This document shows, piece by piece, positions 36,381-45,390 of a stretch of DNA of 49,802 nucleotides. Positions within the stretch are counted from its first letter, which is position 1, and the number at the start of each line of letters is the position of its first letter. A program made the position numbers and the translations under genes. Below the pieces are notes generated by a model. That model was not told the origin of the DNA and did no database searches. It saw only the letters and a program-made list of their open reading frames with translations. Origin of the DNA: a bacterium (GTDB lineage: Bacteria > Verrucomicrobiota > Verrucomicrobiia > Limisphaerales > UBA11358); NCBI GenBank assembly GCA_021817945.1, contig JAKAFL010000029.1:1-49802 (forward strand), written 5' to 3'.

Positions 36381-37670
36381 ATGAATTTACTTGAATCCAT
36401 GACACAGCTTGGACGGCAGGCCAGGGAAGCCTCGCGCCAGTTGTCCAGTTGGTCTGCCGCCAGAAAGAATGCCTGTCTGCTGGCCATGGCTGATGCCCTG
36501 GAACAAAATGCCGCCGGCTTGAAGGAGGCCAACAGCTTGGACATGGATTATGCCACCCGGAACGGCCTGTCCAGCGCCATGCTGGATCGTTTGCGCCTGG
36601 ATGAAAAACGCATCGCCGCCATGGCGACCGGATTGCGCGAGGTGGCCGCGCTGCCGGACCCTGTCGGGAAAATATTGGATGAGCGGGTGCGCCCCAATGG
36701 CCTGCGCCTGCAAAAAATCACCACCCCCATAGGCGTGGTGGTGTTCATTTACGAATCCCGGCCCAATGTCACCGCCGATGCCGCCGGGCTTTGTTTCAAA
36801 TCTGGAAATGCCACCATCATGCGCGGGGGCAAGGAAGCACTGCATTCCAACCAATGGATTGCCCAGACCATGATCGCCGCAGCCAGCAATCTGGACAGCG
36901 CGTTTCCTGTCCATGCGATTCAGGTCGTCCCCGTTCCCGATCGTGAGGCCATCCCCATTCTGCTTTCTCTCACCCAGTATGTGGACCTTTGCATGCCGCG
37001 CGGTGGCGAAAGCCTGATTCGCGCCGTGGCTGATTGCAGCAAGGTGCCCGTCATCAAGCATTACAAGGGAGTTTGTCATGTGTTTGTGGATGCCCAGGCA
37101 GACCTTGTCATGGCTGGGAATATCGTTTTAAACGCCAAAACGCAGCGTCCTGCCGTGTGCAATGCCATGGAAACACTGCTGGTGGATCAATCCATTGCCG
37201 CACAGTTTCTTCCCGCCGTGGCCGATGAACTTTTTTCCAGGCATGTCGAGTTGCGAGGGGATGCCGCCTCCATCCAACTGCTTCAACCCCTGCTTCAAAA
37301 ATTCCCCTCGGCCAGGCTCCGTCCTGTGGCTGAGCAGGATTATTACACTGAATACGGCGATTTCATCCTGAATCTCCGCGTGGTATCCGGGGTGGAAGCT
37401 GCGGTGGAGCACGTGAACCACTATGGCTCCGCGCATTCAGATTCCATCGTCACCCGTGATGAGGCCCACGCCCGCCGTTTTTTGCAGGAAGTGGATTCCG
37501 CTGCGGTCTATTGGAATGCCAGCACCCGGTTCACGGACGGCGGCGAGTTTGGGATGGGCGCGGAGATCGGAATCAGCACCGACAAAATAGGCGCCCGTGG
37601 TCCCATGGGTTTGGATGAATTGACCACCTATAAATGGCTGGGCTTTGGCAATGGCCAGGTCCGGGCTTGA
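36381..37670 (+). CDS. proA: Gamma-glutamyl phosphate reductase
   Basis: The 429-residue protein shows VVVFIYESRPNVTADAAGLCFKSGNATIMRGGKEA, the catalytic cysteine in RPAVCNAMETLLVD, and ASTRFTDGGEFGMGAEIGISTDKIGARGPMGL. It makes glutamate semialdehyde for proline. The ATG at 36381 fits the family N-terminus; the frame is open upstream to 36117 only through the previous gene. No proB is adjacent. Confidence 0.96.
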   Translation: MNLLESMTQLGRQAREASRQLSSWSAARKNACLLAMADALEQNAAGLKEANSLDMDYATRNGLSSAMLDRLRLDEKRIAAMATGLREVAALPDPVGKILDERVRPNGLRLQKITTPIGVVVFIYESRPNVTADAAGLCFKSGNATIMRGGKEALHSNQWIAQTMIAAASNLDSAFPVHAIQVVPVPDREAIPILLSLTQYVDLCMPRGGESLIRAVADCSKVPVIKHYKGVCHVFVDAQADLVMAGNIVLNAKTQRPAVCNAMETLLVDQSIAAQFLPAVADELFSRHVELRGDAASIQLLQPLLQKFPSARLRPVAEQDYYTEYGDFILNLRVVSGVEAAVEHVNHYGSAHSDSIVTRDEAHARRFLQEVDSAAVYWNASTRFTDGGEFGMGAEIGISTDKIGARGPMGLDELTTYKWLGFGNGQVRA

Positions 37671-37698
37671 ATTTTTTCCGTTCACCCCTTCATCATTC

Positions 37699-39084
37699 AT
37701 GCCAGACCAAGACCCATTGTCCGGGATAACCGGCGCTGACCGTGCCCGGTTTGTCCGGGAATCCATGCCCTCGGCGGGACTCTTTGGCGGCGTGAATTGG
37801 CGGGTTTCCCCGGACCCATTTGCCCTGGATGATTCCATTGCTGATGAGATTGAGTCCATGGGGCGGATCCTTTTGCAATTCTACCGCGCTGTAAACCTAT
37901 TGTACCGGCGCTCTGTGGATGGTCGGTCCCCGGGATGGGTCGCCCGCTGGCTGGACATGGGCAAACCTCAGTCCCTGATTGAATTCCAGCGTTCCCATGC
38001 TTTCAAAAACGAAACACCGCGTGTCATCCGCCCGGATATTCTTTTAACTTCAAAAGGAATATGCATCACGGAACTCGATTCTGTTCCTGGCGGCATTGGC
38101 CTGACAGCCTGGCTTAACCAGACCTATTCCCAACTTCCTCCTGATTCCAATCTCGCAATTCTCGGTGGTCAGGATGGCATGGTGCGCGGGTTCGATTCCA
38201 TTTTCGTGGATTCCCCCGCCGTCCACGTCGTTGTGTCCAGGGAGTCTGAAATGTACCGCCCGGAAATGGAATGGCTTTGCCGGCAACTGGGTTCGCGCTT
38301 CACCGTGCGCGACACCCGGTTTTTGGATTTTCAAAACGGAGATTCAGTGTACCGGTTTTTTGAGCTGTTTGACTTGTCCCAGGTGGAATCTGCCGCAAAA
38401 ATCCTCGACCTTGCGTCAAATGGTGCCGTGTTCCTGACCCCTCCGCCCAAACCCATTTTCGAGGAAAAAATGTTGTTTGCCCTGTTCTGGAACCGAAATC
38501 TCCGATCTTTCTGGCGGCAGGAATTGGGTGAGGGATTCATGTCCCGGCTTGAAAAATGGATTCCTTACACCTGGCTGATGGATCCAGCACCCATGCCGCC
38601 GCAAGCCGCCATCCCCGGGGGATTGGATTTGACCGATTGGAACCAACTCAAGGCTTTGTCCCAAAAAGAACGCGATCTGATTCTCAAAATATCCGGCTTT
38701 TCCGAGAAAGCCTGGGGCGCCCGCGGCGTTTACCTGGGGAGCGACCTATCCACCCCCGAATGGTCTGCCGCTGTGGATGCGGCGCTGAGAGATTTTGAAA
38801 CTTCACCTCATGTGCTGCAGCGTTTTCTCAAGCCGGCTCAAGTCGCCTCCCGCTGGTATGATTTCAGCCGGCAGGCGATGGTGGACATGCCCGGGCGCGC
38901 CCGGCTTTGTCCCTACTACTTCGTGAGTGGCCAGGGCGACCGCGCCCGACCTGCACTGGGCGGTGTGCTAGCCACGGTCGTGCCTGCAGACAAAAAAATC
39001 GTGCACGGCATGTCCGAGGCCATTCTGGCTCCCTGCGCCCGCAGTGTCCCATCCCCAACCAAGTCCGCCACCAAATTGTTGTAA
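37699..39084 (+). CDS. Putative ATP-grasp-like protein of unknown substrate
   Basis: The 461-residue product is not a firmly named family. Features recalling glutathionylspermidine-synthase-like or circularly permuted ATP-grasp proteins are VIRPDILLTSKGICITELDSVPGGIGLTAWLNQTY, SESEMYRPEMEWL, FEEKMLFALFW, a glycine-rich AWGARGVYLG and LQRFLKPAQVASRWY. Such enzymes join a carboxylate to an amine using ATP. There is no signal peptide. It follows proA by 28 bases. Substrate and role are unknown. Confidence 0.6.
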   Translation: MPDQDPLSGITGADRARFVRESMPSAGLFGGVNWRVSPDPFALDDSIADEIESMGRILLQFYRAVNLLYRRSVDGRSPGWVARWLDMGKPQSLIEFQRSHAFKNETPRVIRPDILLTSKGICITELDSVPGGIGLTAWLNQTYSQLPPDSNLAILGGQDGMVRGFDSIFVDSPAVHVVVSRESEMYRPEMEWLCRQLGSRFTVRDTRFLDFQNGDSVYRFFELFDLSQVESAAKILDLASNGAVFLTPPPKPIFEEKMLFALFWNRNLRSFWRQELGEGFMSRLEKWIPYTWLMDPAPMPPQAAIPGGLDLTDWNQLKALSQKERDLILKISGFSEKAWGARGVYLGSDLSTPEWSAAVDAALRDFETSPHVLQRFLKPAQVASRWYDFSRQAMVDMPGRARLCPYYFVSGQGDRARPALGGVLATVVPADKKIVHGMSEAILAPCARSVPSPTKSATKLL

Positions 39085-39194
39085 TGCCCCAACACTTGCC
39101 AAGGCGTTTGGCTGGCATTGAGAGCAACCCAAACGCCCTTGGGGTAAAGGTGGGCTTGCTTGATCTTGCTGGCATGGCATACTCTACAAGTACG

Positions 39195-39482
39195 ATGATG
39201 GGCAACAAATCCTCGCAAAATCATGAGATTGCGCTAGACCGACTGAAGTTGGGGCAGTGTGCTGTGGTGCGCCGGGTGGAGAGTGACGGTGAGGAGGTGC
39301 AGCGTCTGAAAATGCTGGGGCTGTGCGTAGGCCGCCGTGTGGAATTGATCCGTGTCGGCGATCCCCTGATTATTCGCATTTTCAGTTCCAAGATAGGGAT
39401 TTCAGCCTCATTGGCTTCACAAGTCTGGCTGGAACTATGCCTTCCAGGCCACTGCGCGCTGCATCCGGCTTCTGAACCATGA
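39195..39482 (+). CDS. feoA: FeoA-type ferrous iron transport protein
   Basis: The product has the SH3-like FeoA domain: LDRLKLGQCAVVRRVESDGEEVQRLKMLGLCVGRRVELIRVGDPLIIRIFSSKIGISASLASQVWL. It is a small cytoplasmic partner of FeoB. The start is one of two adjacent ATGs (39195 or 39198); the frame upstream is non-homologous and overlaps the previous gene. Its stop overlaps the feoB ATG by four bases. Confidence 0.88.
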   Translation: MMGNKSSQNHEIALDRLKLGQCAVVRRVESDGEEVQRLKMLGLCVGRRVELIRVGDPLIIRIFSSKIGISASLASQVWLELCLPGHCALHPASEP

Positions 39483-41575
39483 AAAAGACTGAAAAAGCCG
39501 GTCGAGCAGTGGGTTTTTTGCAATTGAACCGCAGGGATAAACGCAACAGCTTCAATTTCAAGGACTCCAGCGACTTGGTTTCATTCAAGCCCGGTCATGT
39601 CTGGACCTTGGCCCTGGTTGGAAATCCCAATGCAGGCAAAACGACTTTATTCAATGCACTGACTGGATTGCGGGCCAAAACAGCCAATTATCCCGGAACC
39701 ACTTACGAGCAAAAAACGGGGCGGGCCATGATGGGAGGGCGGGAGGTGTTGGTGGTGGATTTGCCTGGTCTTTATGGTCTGGAAAGCGCGGCCCCGGAGG
39801 AAAAACTGGCCAGCGATGTGTTGCACGGACGTCTGGATGGGAGTCCACGGCCCGATGCGGCGCTGGTGATCGTGGATGCCACGAATCTTGAACGCAATTT
39901 ATACCTGGCCAGCCAGGTGCTTGAGTTGCAAATGCCTGTCATAGTGGCTTTAAACATGATGGACATGGCCCTGAATGATGGCATCCATATTGACGTCGCC
40001 CGTTTGCGGCAGGAATTGGGTTGTCCAGTGGTTCCCATTTCAGCGCGGACGGGCAGGGGATTGGATGAGTTGCGCCGAGAAATTGCCGGACTGACAGCGC
40101 CGGATGAATCTTTGTCGGCGGTCAGGCCGGATAAAAATGATTGTGCCCATGGCTGTGGCGGATGCCCTTTTCAGGCGCGTTATGATTGGACTGAGGCTGT
40201 TTCCGGCAAGGTCAGCAATGTGGCCGTGGCGAGAAAGACCCGAAGAACCGAGCTTTTGGATGATGTCCTCACTCATCCAACGCTGGGCTTGGCGGTTTTT
40301 GCCGGGGTGATGCTTTGCCTGTTCACGCTCATTTTTTGGGTGGCAAAAATCCCCATGGATTTGATCAACACGCTTTTTGCGGTGATGGGCGGATGGGTCA
40401 GCCGGGCGTTGCCGGCGGGGGATTTGCAAAGTCTTCTCGTTAACGGTGTGCTGGGCGGGTTGGGCGGTGTGTTGGTGTTTTTGCCCCAGATTTGCATTTT
40501 GTTTTTTGCCCTGTCGCTGCTGGAAGACACCGGGTACATGGCGCGCGCGGCGTTGGTGACGGACAAATTGATGCGTCGGCTGGGCTTGCCCGGCAAGGCT
40601 TTTGTTCCGCTGCTTTCCGCCCATGCTTGCGCCATTCCAGCAATCATGTCTGCTCGAATCATTGACAACTGGCGAGACCGGTTGGTGACCATCCTGGTGG
40701 CGCCCTTGATGAGTTGTTCAGCCCGCATTCCCGTTTATGCCATGGTGACGGCCCTTTTGTTTCCCCATTCGCCGTTGAAGGCGGCCCTGTTGTTTTCAGG
40801 AGCCTATGCCACGGGCATTGTGTTTGCCACGGGCATGGCTTTGTTGTTGCGCGGCACCCTGCTGCCGGGTGGCAGTCAGGCCCTGGTCATTGAATTGCCC
40901 CCCTACCGCATTCCCGGCTGGCGAACCGCGCTGCTCCACACCTATGACCGCGCAAAAATTTTTGTGCAGCAGGCCGGAACCATCATCCTGGTCATTTCAC
41001 TGGTGCTCTGGACCCTTTCCCATTACCCCAAATCCCATGCTCCATCCCAGGTGGTCGCCATGAGCGCCCAGGCGGATCAACTGGCCCGGGCGGGAAATCT
41101 TTCCGCCGCCAATGAGTTGCGGGATTCGGCTGAACGGCTTACTGCTCAAAACGCCCTTCAACATTCTTTTGCTGGCCGGATTGGCCATTTGATCGAGCCG
41201 GTGATTCAACCATTGGGATTTGACTGGCAGATCGGCATTGGCATTTTAAGCTCATTTGCCGCGCGTGAAGCCGTGGTTTCCACCCTTTCGATTGTTTATG
41301 GACTCGGCGAGAATGCTGATGACCACCCGGAATCGCTTTATCAGACCTTGCAAAAGGCGGTGCGAACCGATGGCACGCCGGTATTCACCACGGCCACCTG
41401 TGCCAGCCTTCTGGTTTTTTACATTTTAGCTGCCCAATGCCTCTCCACCTCGGCGGTGGTGCGACGCGAAACCAACAGCCTGAAATGGCCGTTGTTTCAA
41501 ATTTTCTACATGACCGGCCTGGCTTACGCGGCTTCATGGGTCGTTTACAGGGTTCTGACCCACTGGCTGGGTTGA
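39479..41575 (+). CDS. feoB: Ferrous iron transporter FeoB
   Basis: The 698-residue protein has the cytosolic G domain with GNPNAGKTTLFNALTG, NYPGTTYEQKTG, DLPGLYGL and NMMD (in place of the usual NxxD spacing, within family variation). A helical region and about ten membrane segments follow, with the FeoB gate motifs CAIPAIMSAR and SCSARIPVYA. The C-terminal part has SSFAAREAVVSTLSIVYG. It brings Fe2+ across the inner membrane. About 45 residues before the G domain are unusually long and basic. Confidence 0.96.
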   Translation: MKKTEKAGRAVGFLQLNRRDKRNSFNFKDSSDLVSFKPGHVWTLALVGNPNAGKTTLFNALTGLRAKTANYPGTTYEQKTGRAMMGGREVLVVDLPGLYGLESAAPEEKLASDVLHGRLDGSPRPDAALVIVDATNLERNLYLASQVLELQMPVIVALNMMDMALNDGIHIDVARLRQELGCPVVPISARTGRGLDELRREIAGLTAPDESLSAVRPDKNDCAHGCGGCPFQARYDWTEAVSGKVSNVAVARKTRRTELLDDVLTHPTLGLAVFAGVMLCLFTLIFWVAKIPMDLINTLFAVMGGWVSRALPAGDLQSLLVNGVLGGLGGVLVFLPQICILFFALSLLEDTGYMARAALVTDKLMRRLGLPGKAFVPLLSAHACAIPAIMSARIIDNWRDRLVTILVAPLMSCSARIPVYAMVTALLFPHSPLKAALLFSGAYATGIVFATGMALLLRGTLLPGGSQALVIELPPYRIPGWRTALLHTYDRAKIFVQQAGTIILVISLVLWTLSHYPKSHAPSQVVAMSAQADQLARAGNLSAANELRDSAERLTAQNALQHSFAGRIGHLIEPVIQPLGFDWQIGIGILSSFAAREAVVSTLSIVYGLGENADDHPESLYQTLQKAVRTDGTPVFTTATCASLLVFYILAAQCLSTSAVVRRETNSLKWPLFQIFYMTGLAYAASWVVYRVLTHWLG

Positions 41576-41640
41576 CAATGGTGGTAAAACTGGGTCCACC
41601 CAGAACCTTCCGCCGCAGCGCCCCTGCTTAGACCAGGACC

Positions 41641-42756
41641 TCAAACCGGCTGCGGGCCTGGAAATCCTAATTGATGCCGCTCGGCCCAGATGCGGCTTGG
41701 CTTGATGATTCCCGCCGGGGTGATGATTCCGGTGATCAAGTCCGGGGGGGTGACATCAAAACCGGGATTTCTGGCTTTGCTGGTTGGATTGGCCACTCGC
41801 ACGAAGGAACGTCGGCCTGTCTGGTCCACACCCCAGGCTCCAAGCACTTCGTCTTCATGCCGCTCCTCAATGGGAATGTCCCGACCGCGCCGCATTTGCC
41901 AGTCAATGGTGGAACAGGGGATGGCCACGTAAAATGGAATTTTATGGCGCGCAGCGAGCACTGCCTTGGTGTAAGTTCCAATTTTATTGGCCACCTCGCC
42001 GGTCCGCCCGATCACCCGGTCACTGCCAACGATGACCAGGTCAATTTCCCCGCGCTGCATCAAATGCCCTGCCGCATTGTCTGCGATGACGTGGTGGGGG
42101 ATTTGTTGCTGGGCCAGTTCCCAAGCGGTGAGTGAGGCGCCTTGTGAGCGTGGACGGGTTTCATCGCAAAAAACATGAAATTGCCTGCCCATGGATTGGG
42201 CGGCATAGAGCGGGGCGGTGGCGGAACCCACGTCCACAAAGGCAAGCCAACCCGCGTTGCAATGGGTCAACACGTTCATCCCGTTGCGGATAAGCTTGCA
42301 TCCGTGCCGGCCTATGGCCTTGCAATGTTCGATATCTTCGGAGGCAAAAGCCTCAGCCGCCTCCAGGGCCAGTGCCTGCCGCTGTGCCACCGTGCCGCCC
42401 AGCGAGGCGCGCTGGCGAACCTGTTTCATGGCATTCACAGGGTCCACCGCAGTGGGTCGGGCGTTCGCCAGCGTTTGAAAAACCTTTTCCACATGCCGTT
42501 CAAAAGCGTCCGGGTTGGCGCCGCGAAAAGCTCTCATGCCCTGCGCCAATCCATAGGCAGCCGTGGCCCCTATGGCTCCCGCCCCGCGAACAACCATGTC
42601 CCGGATGGCCCGGGCTGTTGCCGGGTAATCCTTGGTGGTGATGACCTCAAAACGATGGGGTAAAAGGCGTTGCTCGATCAGCAGCACCGCGTTCTGGGCG
42701 GCATCAAATGAAACGGTTCGATGTTGTATCTTTTTGCGGCCTATGCGGACTTTCAT
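41641..42756 (-). CDS. mtnA: S-methyl-5-thioribose-1-phosphate isomerase
   Basis: The eIF2B-alpha-like fold shows MVVRGAGAIGATAAYGLAQG, VLTHCNAGWLA with the catalytic cysteine, ETRPRSQGASLTAWEL and IVGSDRVIGRTGEVANKIGTYTKAVLA with the catalytic Asp. The enzyme acts in the methionine salvage pathway. No other mtn gene is adjacent. An R-rich stretch (RGAGAIG instead of RGAPAIG) is a small difference from the commonest form. Confidence 0.92.
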   Translation of the reverse strand: MKVRIGRKKIQHRTVSFDAAQNAVLLIEQRLLPHRFEVITTKDYPATARAIRDMVVRGAGAIGATAAYGLAQGMRAFRGANPDAFERHVEKVFQTLANARPTAVDPVNAMKQVRQRASLGGTVAQRQALALEAAEAFASEDIEHCKAIGRHGCKLIRNGMNVLTHCNAGWLAFVDVGSATAPLYAAQSMGRQFHVFCDETRPRSQGASLTAWELAQQQIPHHVIADNAAGHLMQRGEIDLVIVGSDRVIGRTGEVANKIGTYTKAVLAARHKIPFYVAIPCSTIDWQMRRGRDIPIEERHEDEVLGAWGVDQTGRRSFVRVANPTSKARNPGFDVTPPDLITGIITPAGIIKPSRIWAERHQLGFPGPQPV

Positions 42757-42879
42757 GGTTGAAAGGGAAATATCAGTGGAGCCAGTGAATCTCTTATTGG
42801 AAGACGGTAAGATTTGTGAAGCATGAAAAAATGATGAATGGCGAAGGAGGCGCGCCCAGCCACCTGATTCAACCGGCCA

Positions 42880-43296
42880 TCAACGCGATTTGGCCTTTAA
42901 TTCCCTTATTTTGGCCTTTAATTCCAAAAAAATGGGTTGAGCACGCAGTTTTTTGAGGTCTGGATCCTTGGAGAGCCAGGTGAAATCCCGGTAGCCCAGA
43001 GCGATGGCGCGATCCAAGGCCAGCACCGCATTGTCATACTCCTCGGTCAGGGAATAGCTGCAAGCCAGGTTGTAGAAAACGAGCGGATTTTGGGGTTCCA
43101 GTCGTGCAAGGTGTTCGTCCACCCTTAAACCCTCGGAAAAAAGTCCCCGCTGGGTGTAGTGGTCCCCCAACAATTGAAGAGCATCCACGTAATTAGGATC
43201 ACGCCGAACGATGCCCTCGATGAACCGGATTTTGGTGTCCAGGTCGCGTTGGGTGGCGCGATCTAACTTTTTCTTTTCATTGTTCTTGGCCGCCAT
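42880..43296 (-). CDS. TPR-repeat protein
   Basis: The 138-residue product has about two tetratricopeptide repeats (NYVDALQLLGDHYTQRGLFSEGLRVDEHLARLEPQNPLVFYNLACSYSLTEEYDNAVLALDRAIALGY) between basic ends. No signal peptide or enzyme domain is present, so a scaffold or protein-binding role is likely. It is transcribed divergently from hpnA. Confidence 0.85.
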   Translation of the reverse strand: MAAKNNEKKKLDRATQRDLDTKIRFIEGIVRRDPNYVDALQLLGDHYTQRGLFSEGLRVDEHLARLEPQNPLVFYNLACSYSLTEEYDNAVLALDRAIALGYRDFTWLSKDPDLKKLRAQPIFLELKAKIRELKAKSR

Positions 43297-43443
43297 AAGA
43301 CTTTGGGAATCTTTCCCAACTCACTGCCCAAGTCAAGATTGTCTTGATCGGCGGGTTTATCTACCTTGCTGCGAGAGAGCTGTGTGGAAAGAGGCCCGGG
43401 TGGAAAACCGGCCTGTCAGCGGGCTTTCCAAAAAAATAACCGA

Positions 43444-44484
43444 ATGAAATGTTTTGTCACGGGAGCAACGGGGTTCGTGGGAGCAAATTTGGTGCACGTT
43501 CTGGCCGCAGGAGGCCATCAGGTGAAGGTTCTGCTTCGTACCCCGGCCAATGCCGGGGTTCTGAAAGGCGTGGCACATGAAGTGGTCCAGGGCGATCTTT
43601 TGGACACGCAGCTTTTGGAGCGTGAGCTAAAGGATTGCGACTGGTGTTTCCATGTGGCCGCCAGTTATCACCTGTGGATGAGGGATTATGCGCCGATGTA
43701 CGAATCCAATGTCACAGGTACAAGGAATGTGCTGAAAGCGGCGGGGAAGGCCGGGTGCAAGAGGATTGTTTACACCAGCACGGTGGGTTGCATTGGCTTG
43801 AAGCCTGCAGGACCGCGACCCCGCAGGCCGGCGACCGAGGATGATGCCATGGCACCGGGCCAGTTATCGAACCACTACAAAAAGTCCAAGTACCAGGCCG
43901 AGTGCGTGGCATTGGAACTTTGGCGGCAGGACCGGCTTCCCATTGTCATTGTGAATCCATCGGCGCCGGTGGGTCCCATGGATGCAAAACCCACGCCAAC
44001 CGGCCGGGTGATTGTGGATTTTTTGAATCTCAAAATGCCGGCTTATCTGGACACGGGTTTGAATTGGGTTCATGTGCGCGATGTGGCCGCGGGGCATGTG
44101 CTGGCCGCCCAAAAAGGCCGCCTTGGCGAGCGGTATATTCTCGGAAACGCAGACGGCAATTGGACCATGAAGGAAACCCTGGGAATGCTTCGCGAACTAT
44201 CCGGGCGCCCCTCGCCCTCATTTAAAATTCCTTATTGGCTGGCGTTGGCCGCAGCCGCTGGTAATGAGGCCTTTTCCTCTGTGACCGGTATTCCGCCCCG
44301 GGCGCCCCTGGCGGGAGTGCGGATGGCGCGGTACACCATGTGGTTTGATCCGGGTAAGGCGATCCGGGAACTGGGCTTGCCGCAAACCCCGCCCAAGGTC
44401 GCCTTTGCCGAGGCGATCCAATGGTTTATTCAAAATGGTTATGTTAAAAACGCAGTTTTGTCCGGCAGCCGCGGGGCGGACTGA
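43444..44484 (+). CDS. hpnA: Hopanoid-associated NAD-dependent sugar epimerase, HpnA-like
   Basis: The 346-residue extended SDR has GATGFVGANLV at the N-terminus, the Ser/Tyr/Lys set in YTSTVGCIGL and HYKKSKYQAE, and HpnA-like VNPSAPVGPMDAKPTPTGRVIVDFLN and YLDTGLNWVHVRDVAAGHVLA. HpnA genes often occur with hopanoid synthesis genes, but none is nearby, so the actual substrate is unproven. The ATG at 43444 starts the Rossmann fold. Confidence 0.85.
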   Translation: MKCFVTGATGFVGANLVHVLAAGGHQVKVLLRTPANAGVLKGVAHEVVQGDLLDTQLLERELKDCDWCFHVAASYHLWMRDYAPMYESNVTGTRNVLKAAGKAGCKRIVYTSTVGCIGLKPAGPRPRRPATEDDAMAPGQLSNHYKKSKYQAECVALELWRQDRLPIVIVNPSAPVGPMDAKPTPTGRVIVDFLNLKMPAYLDTGLNWVHVRDVAAGHVLAAQKGRLGERYILGNADGNWTMKETLGMLRELSGRPSPSFKIPYWLALAAAAGNEAFSSVTGIPPRAPLAGVRMARYTMWFDPGKAIRELGLPQTPPKVAFAEAIQWFIQNGYVKNAVLSGSRGAD

Positions 44485-44654
44485 GGTTCTTTAGGAAGCG
44501 GAAAACAGGATGAGAATTTAATCACTGGCGTTATTCTTGCCCTGCAGGTGGGTTGCCATGTGAGGCCAGGCCTTTTGAGGTCAAGGTTTTTTGTTGCGCA
44601 AAAATTCAAAAAAAACATTGGCTTTCTCATTAATTTTCATAATCTGTTGGCCAC

Positions 44655-44756
44655 ATGGGTTCCATCAAAAAGCGCCGCAAGGCTAAAATTAACAAACATA
44701 AAAGGCGCAAGAAGCTGCGCTTGAATCGTCACAAGAAGCGAACGTGGCAGAAGTGA
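44655..44756 (+). CDS. 33-residue AURKAIP1/COX24-type (bS22-like) basic protein
   Basis: The [36 protein letters not shown] is almost entirely basic and matches the short AURKAIP1/COX24 domain pattern (MGSVIKKRRKRM..KKHRKLLRRTRHQRRNKK), whose actinobacterial members are ribosomal protein bS22. It probably binds the small ribosomal subunit. It is below usual gene-calling length. Confidence 0.8.
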   Translation: MGSIKKRRKAKINKHKRRKKLRLNRHKKRTWQK

Positions 44757-44874
44757 TCTGCCTGTTGCTGTTCTTTGCCAGGTTGCGGGCGGCGTCTTGA
44801 TGACGGCCGTCCGCAAACTTTTGCGGCATGGCTATGAGGCTTGTGGACTTGAGGCTTATTTTCGTGTGCGGTGA

Positions 44875-45279
44875 ATGGGGTTCTTTCGCTTTGTGAAATA
44901 CAAGTTTGAGAAACACTATACCAGGAACGAAGCCCAGCAGCTTCTCCCACAAATCCGGGAATGGATCGTGGCGCTCAATCGTTTGCGCGAAAACCTGGGG
45001 CGTTACGAAACGCGTCTGCATGGCATGACTGAGCAAGGCCTGGATGTTGGCGGAAATACCGTCAACCAATGGATTCGCGCCCTGGCAGAAATGCAGGGCA
45101 TCCTGGCTGAGTTTCAAAGACGGCAGATTTTCATCAAGGACCTGGCGCGGGGGTTGGTGGATTTCCCTGCCATCATCAATTCCCGGGAAGTGTTTTTATG
45201 CTGGGAAGTGGATGAACCCAGCGTGGAATTTTGGCACGATTTGGACAGCGGTTTCACCGGGCGGGAGCCTTTGCCTTAA
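44875..45279 (+). CDS. DUF2203 family protein
   Basis: The 134-residue product matches the DUF2203 pattern: FEKHYTRNEAQQLLPQIREWI, an acidic/basic helical middle, IFIKDLARGLVDFPAIINSREVFLCWEVDEPSVEFWHDLDSGFTGREPLP. The function of the family is not known. It may be a small cytoplasmic protein co-expressed with trxB, which begins 111 bases later. Confidence 0.85.
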   Translation: MGFFRFVKYKFEKHYTRNEAQQLLPQIREWIVALNRLRENLGRYETRLHGMTEQGLDVGGNTVNQWIRALAEMQGILAEFQRRQIFIKDLARGLVDFPAIINSREVFLCWEVDEPSVEFWHDLDSGFTGREPLP

Positions 45280-45390
45280 AGAGGGCCCGGCGGTGCGCTC
45301 GCGCTTTTGGAAGTTGACGCCGGATCGGGGCAGCCAGCAGGGAGGCAACCTTGCCAATGTGGCGGAGCGGCCCTATTTTGGAATTTAATT

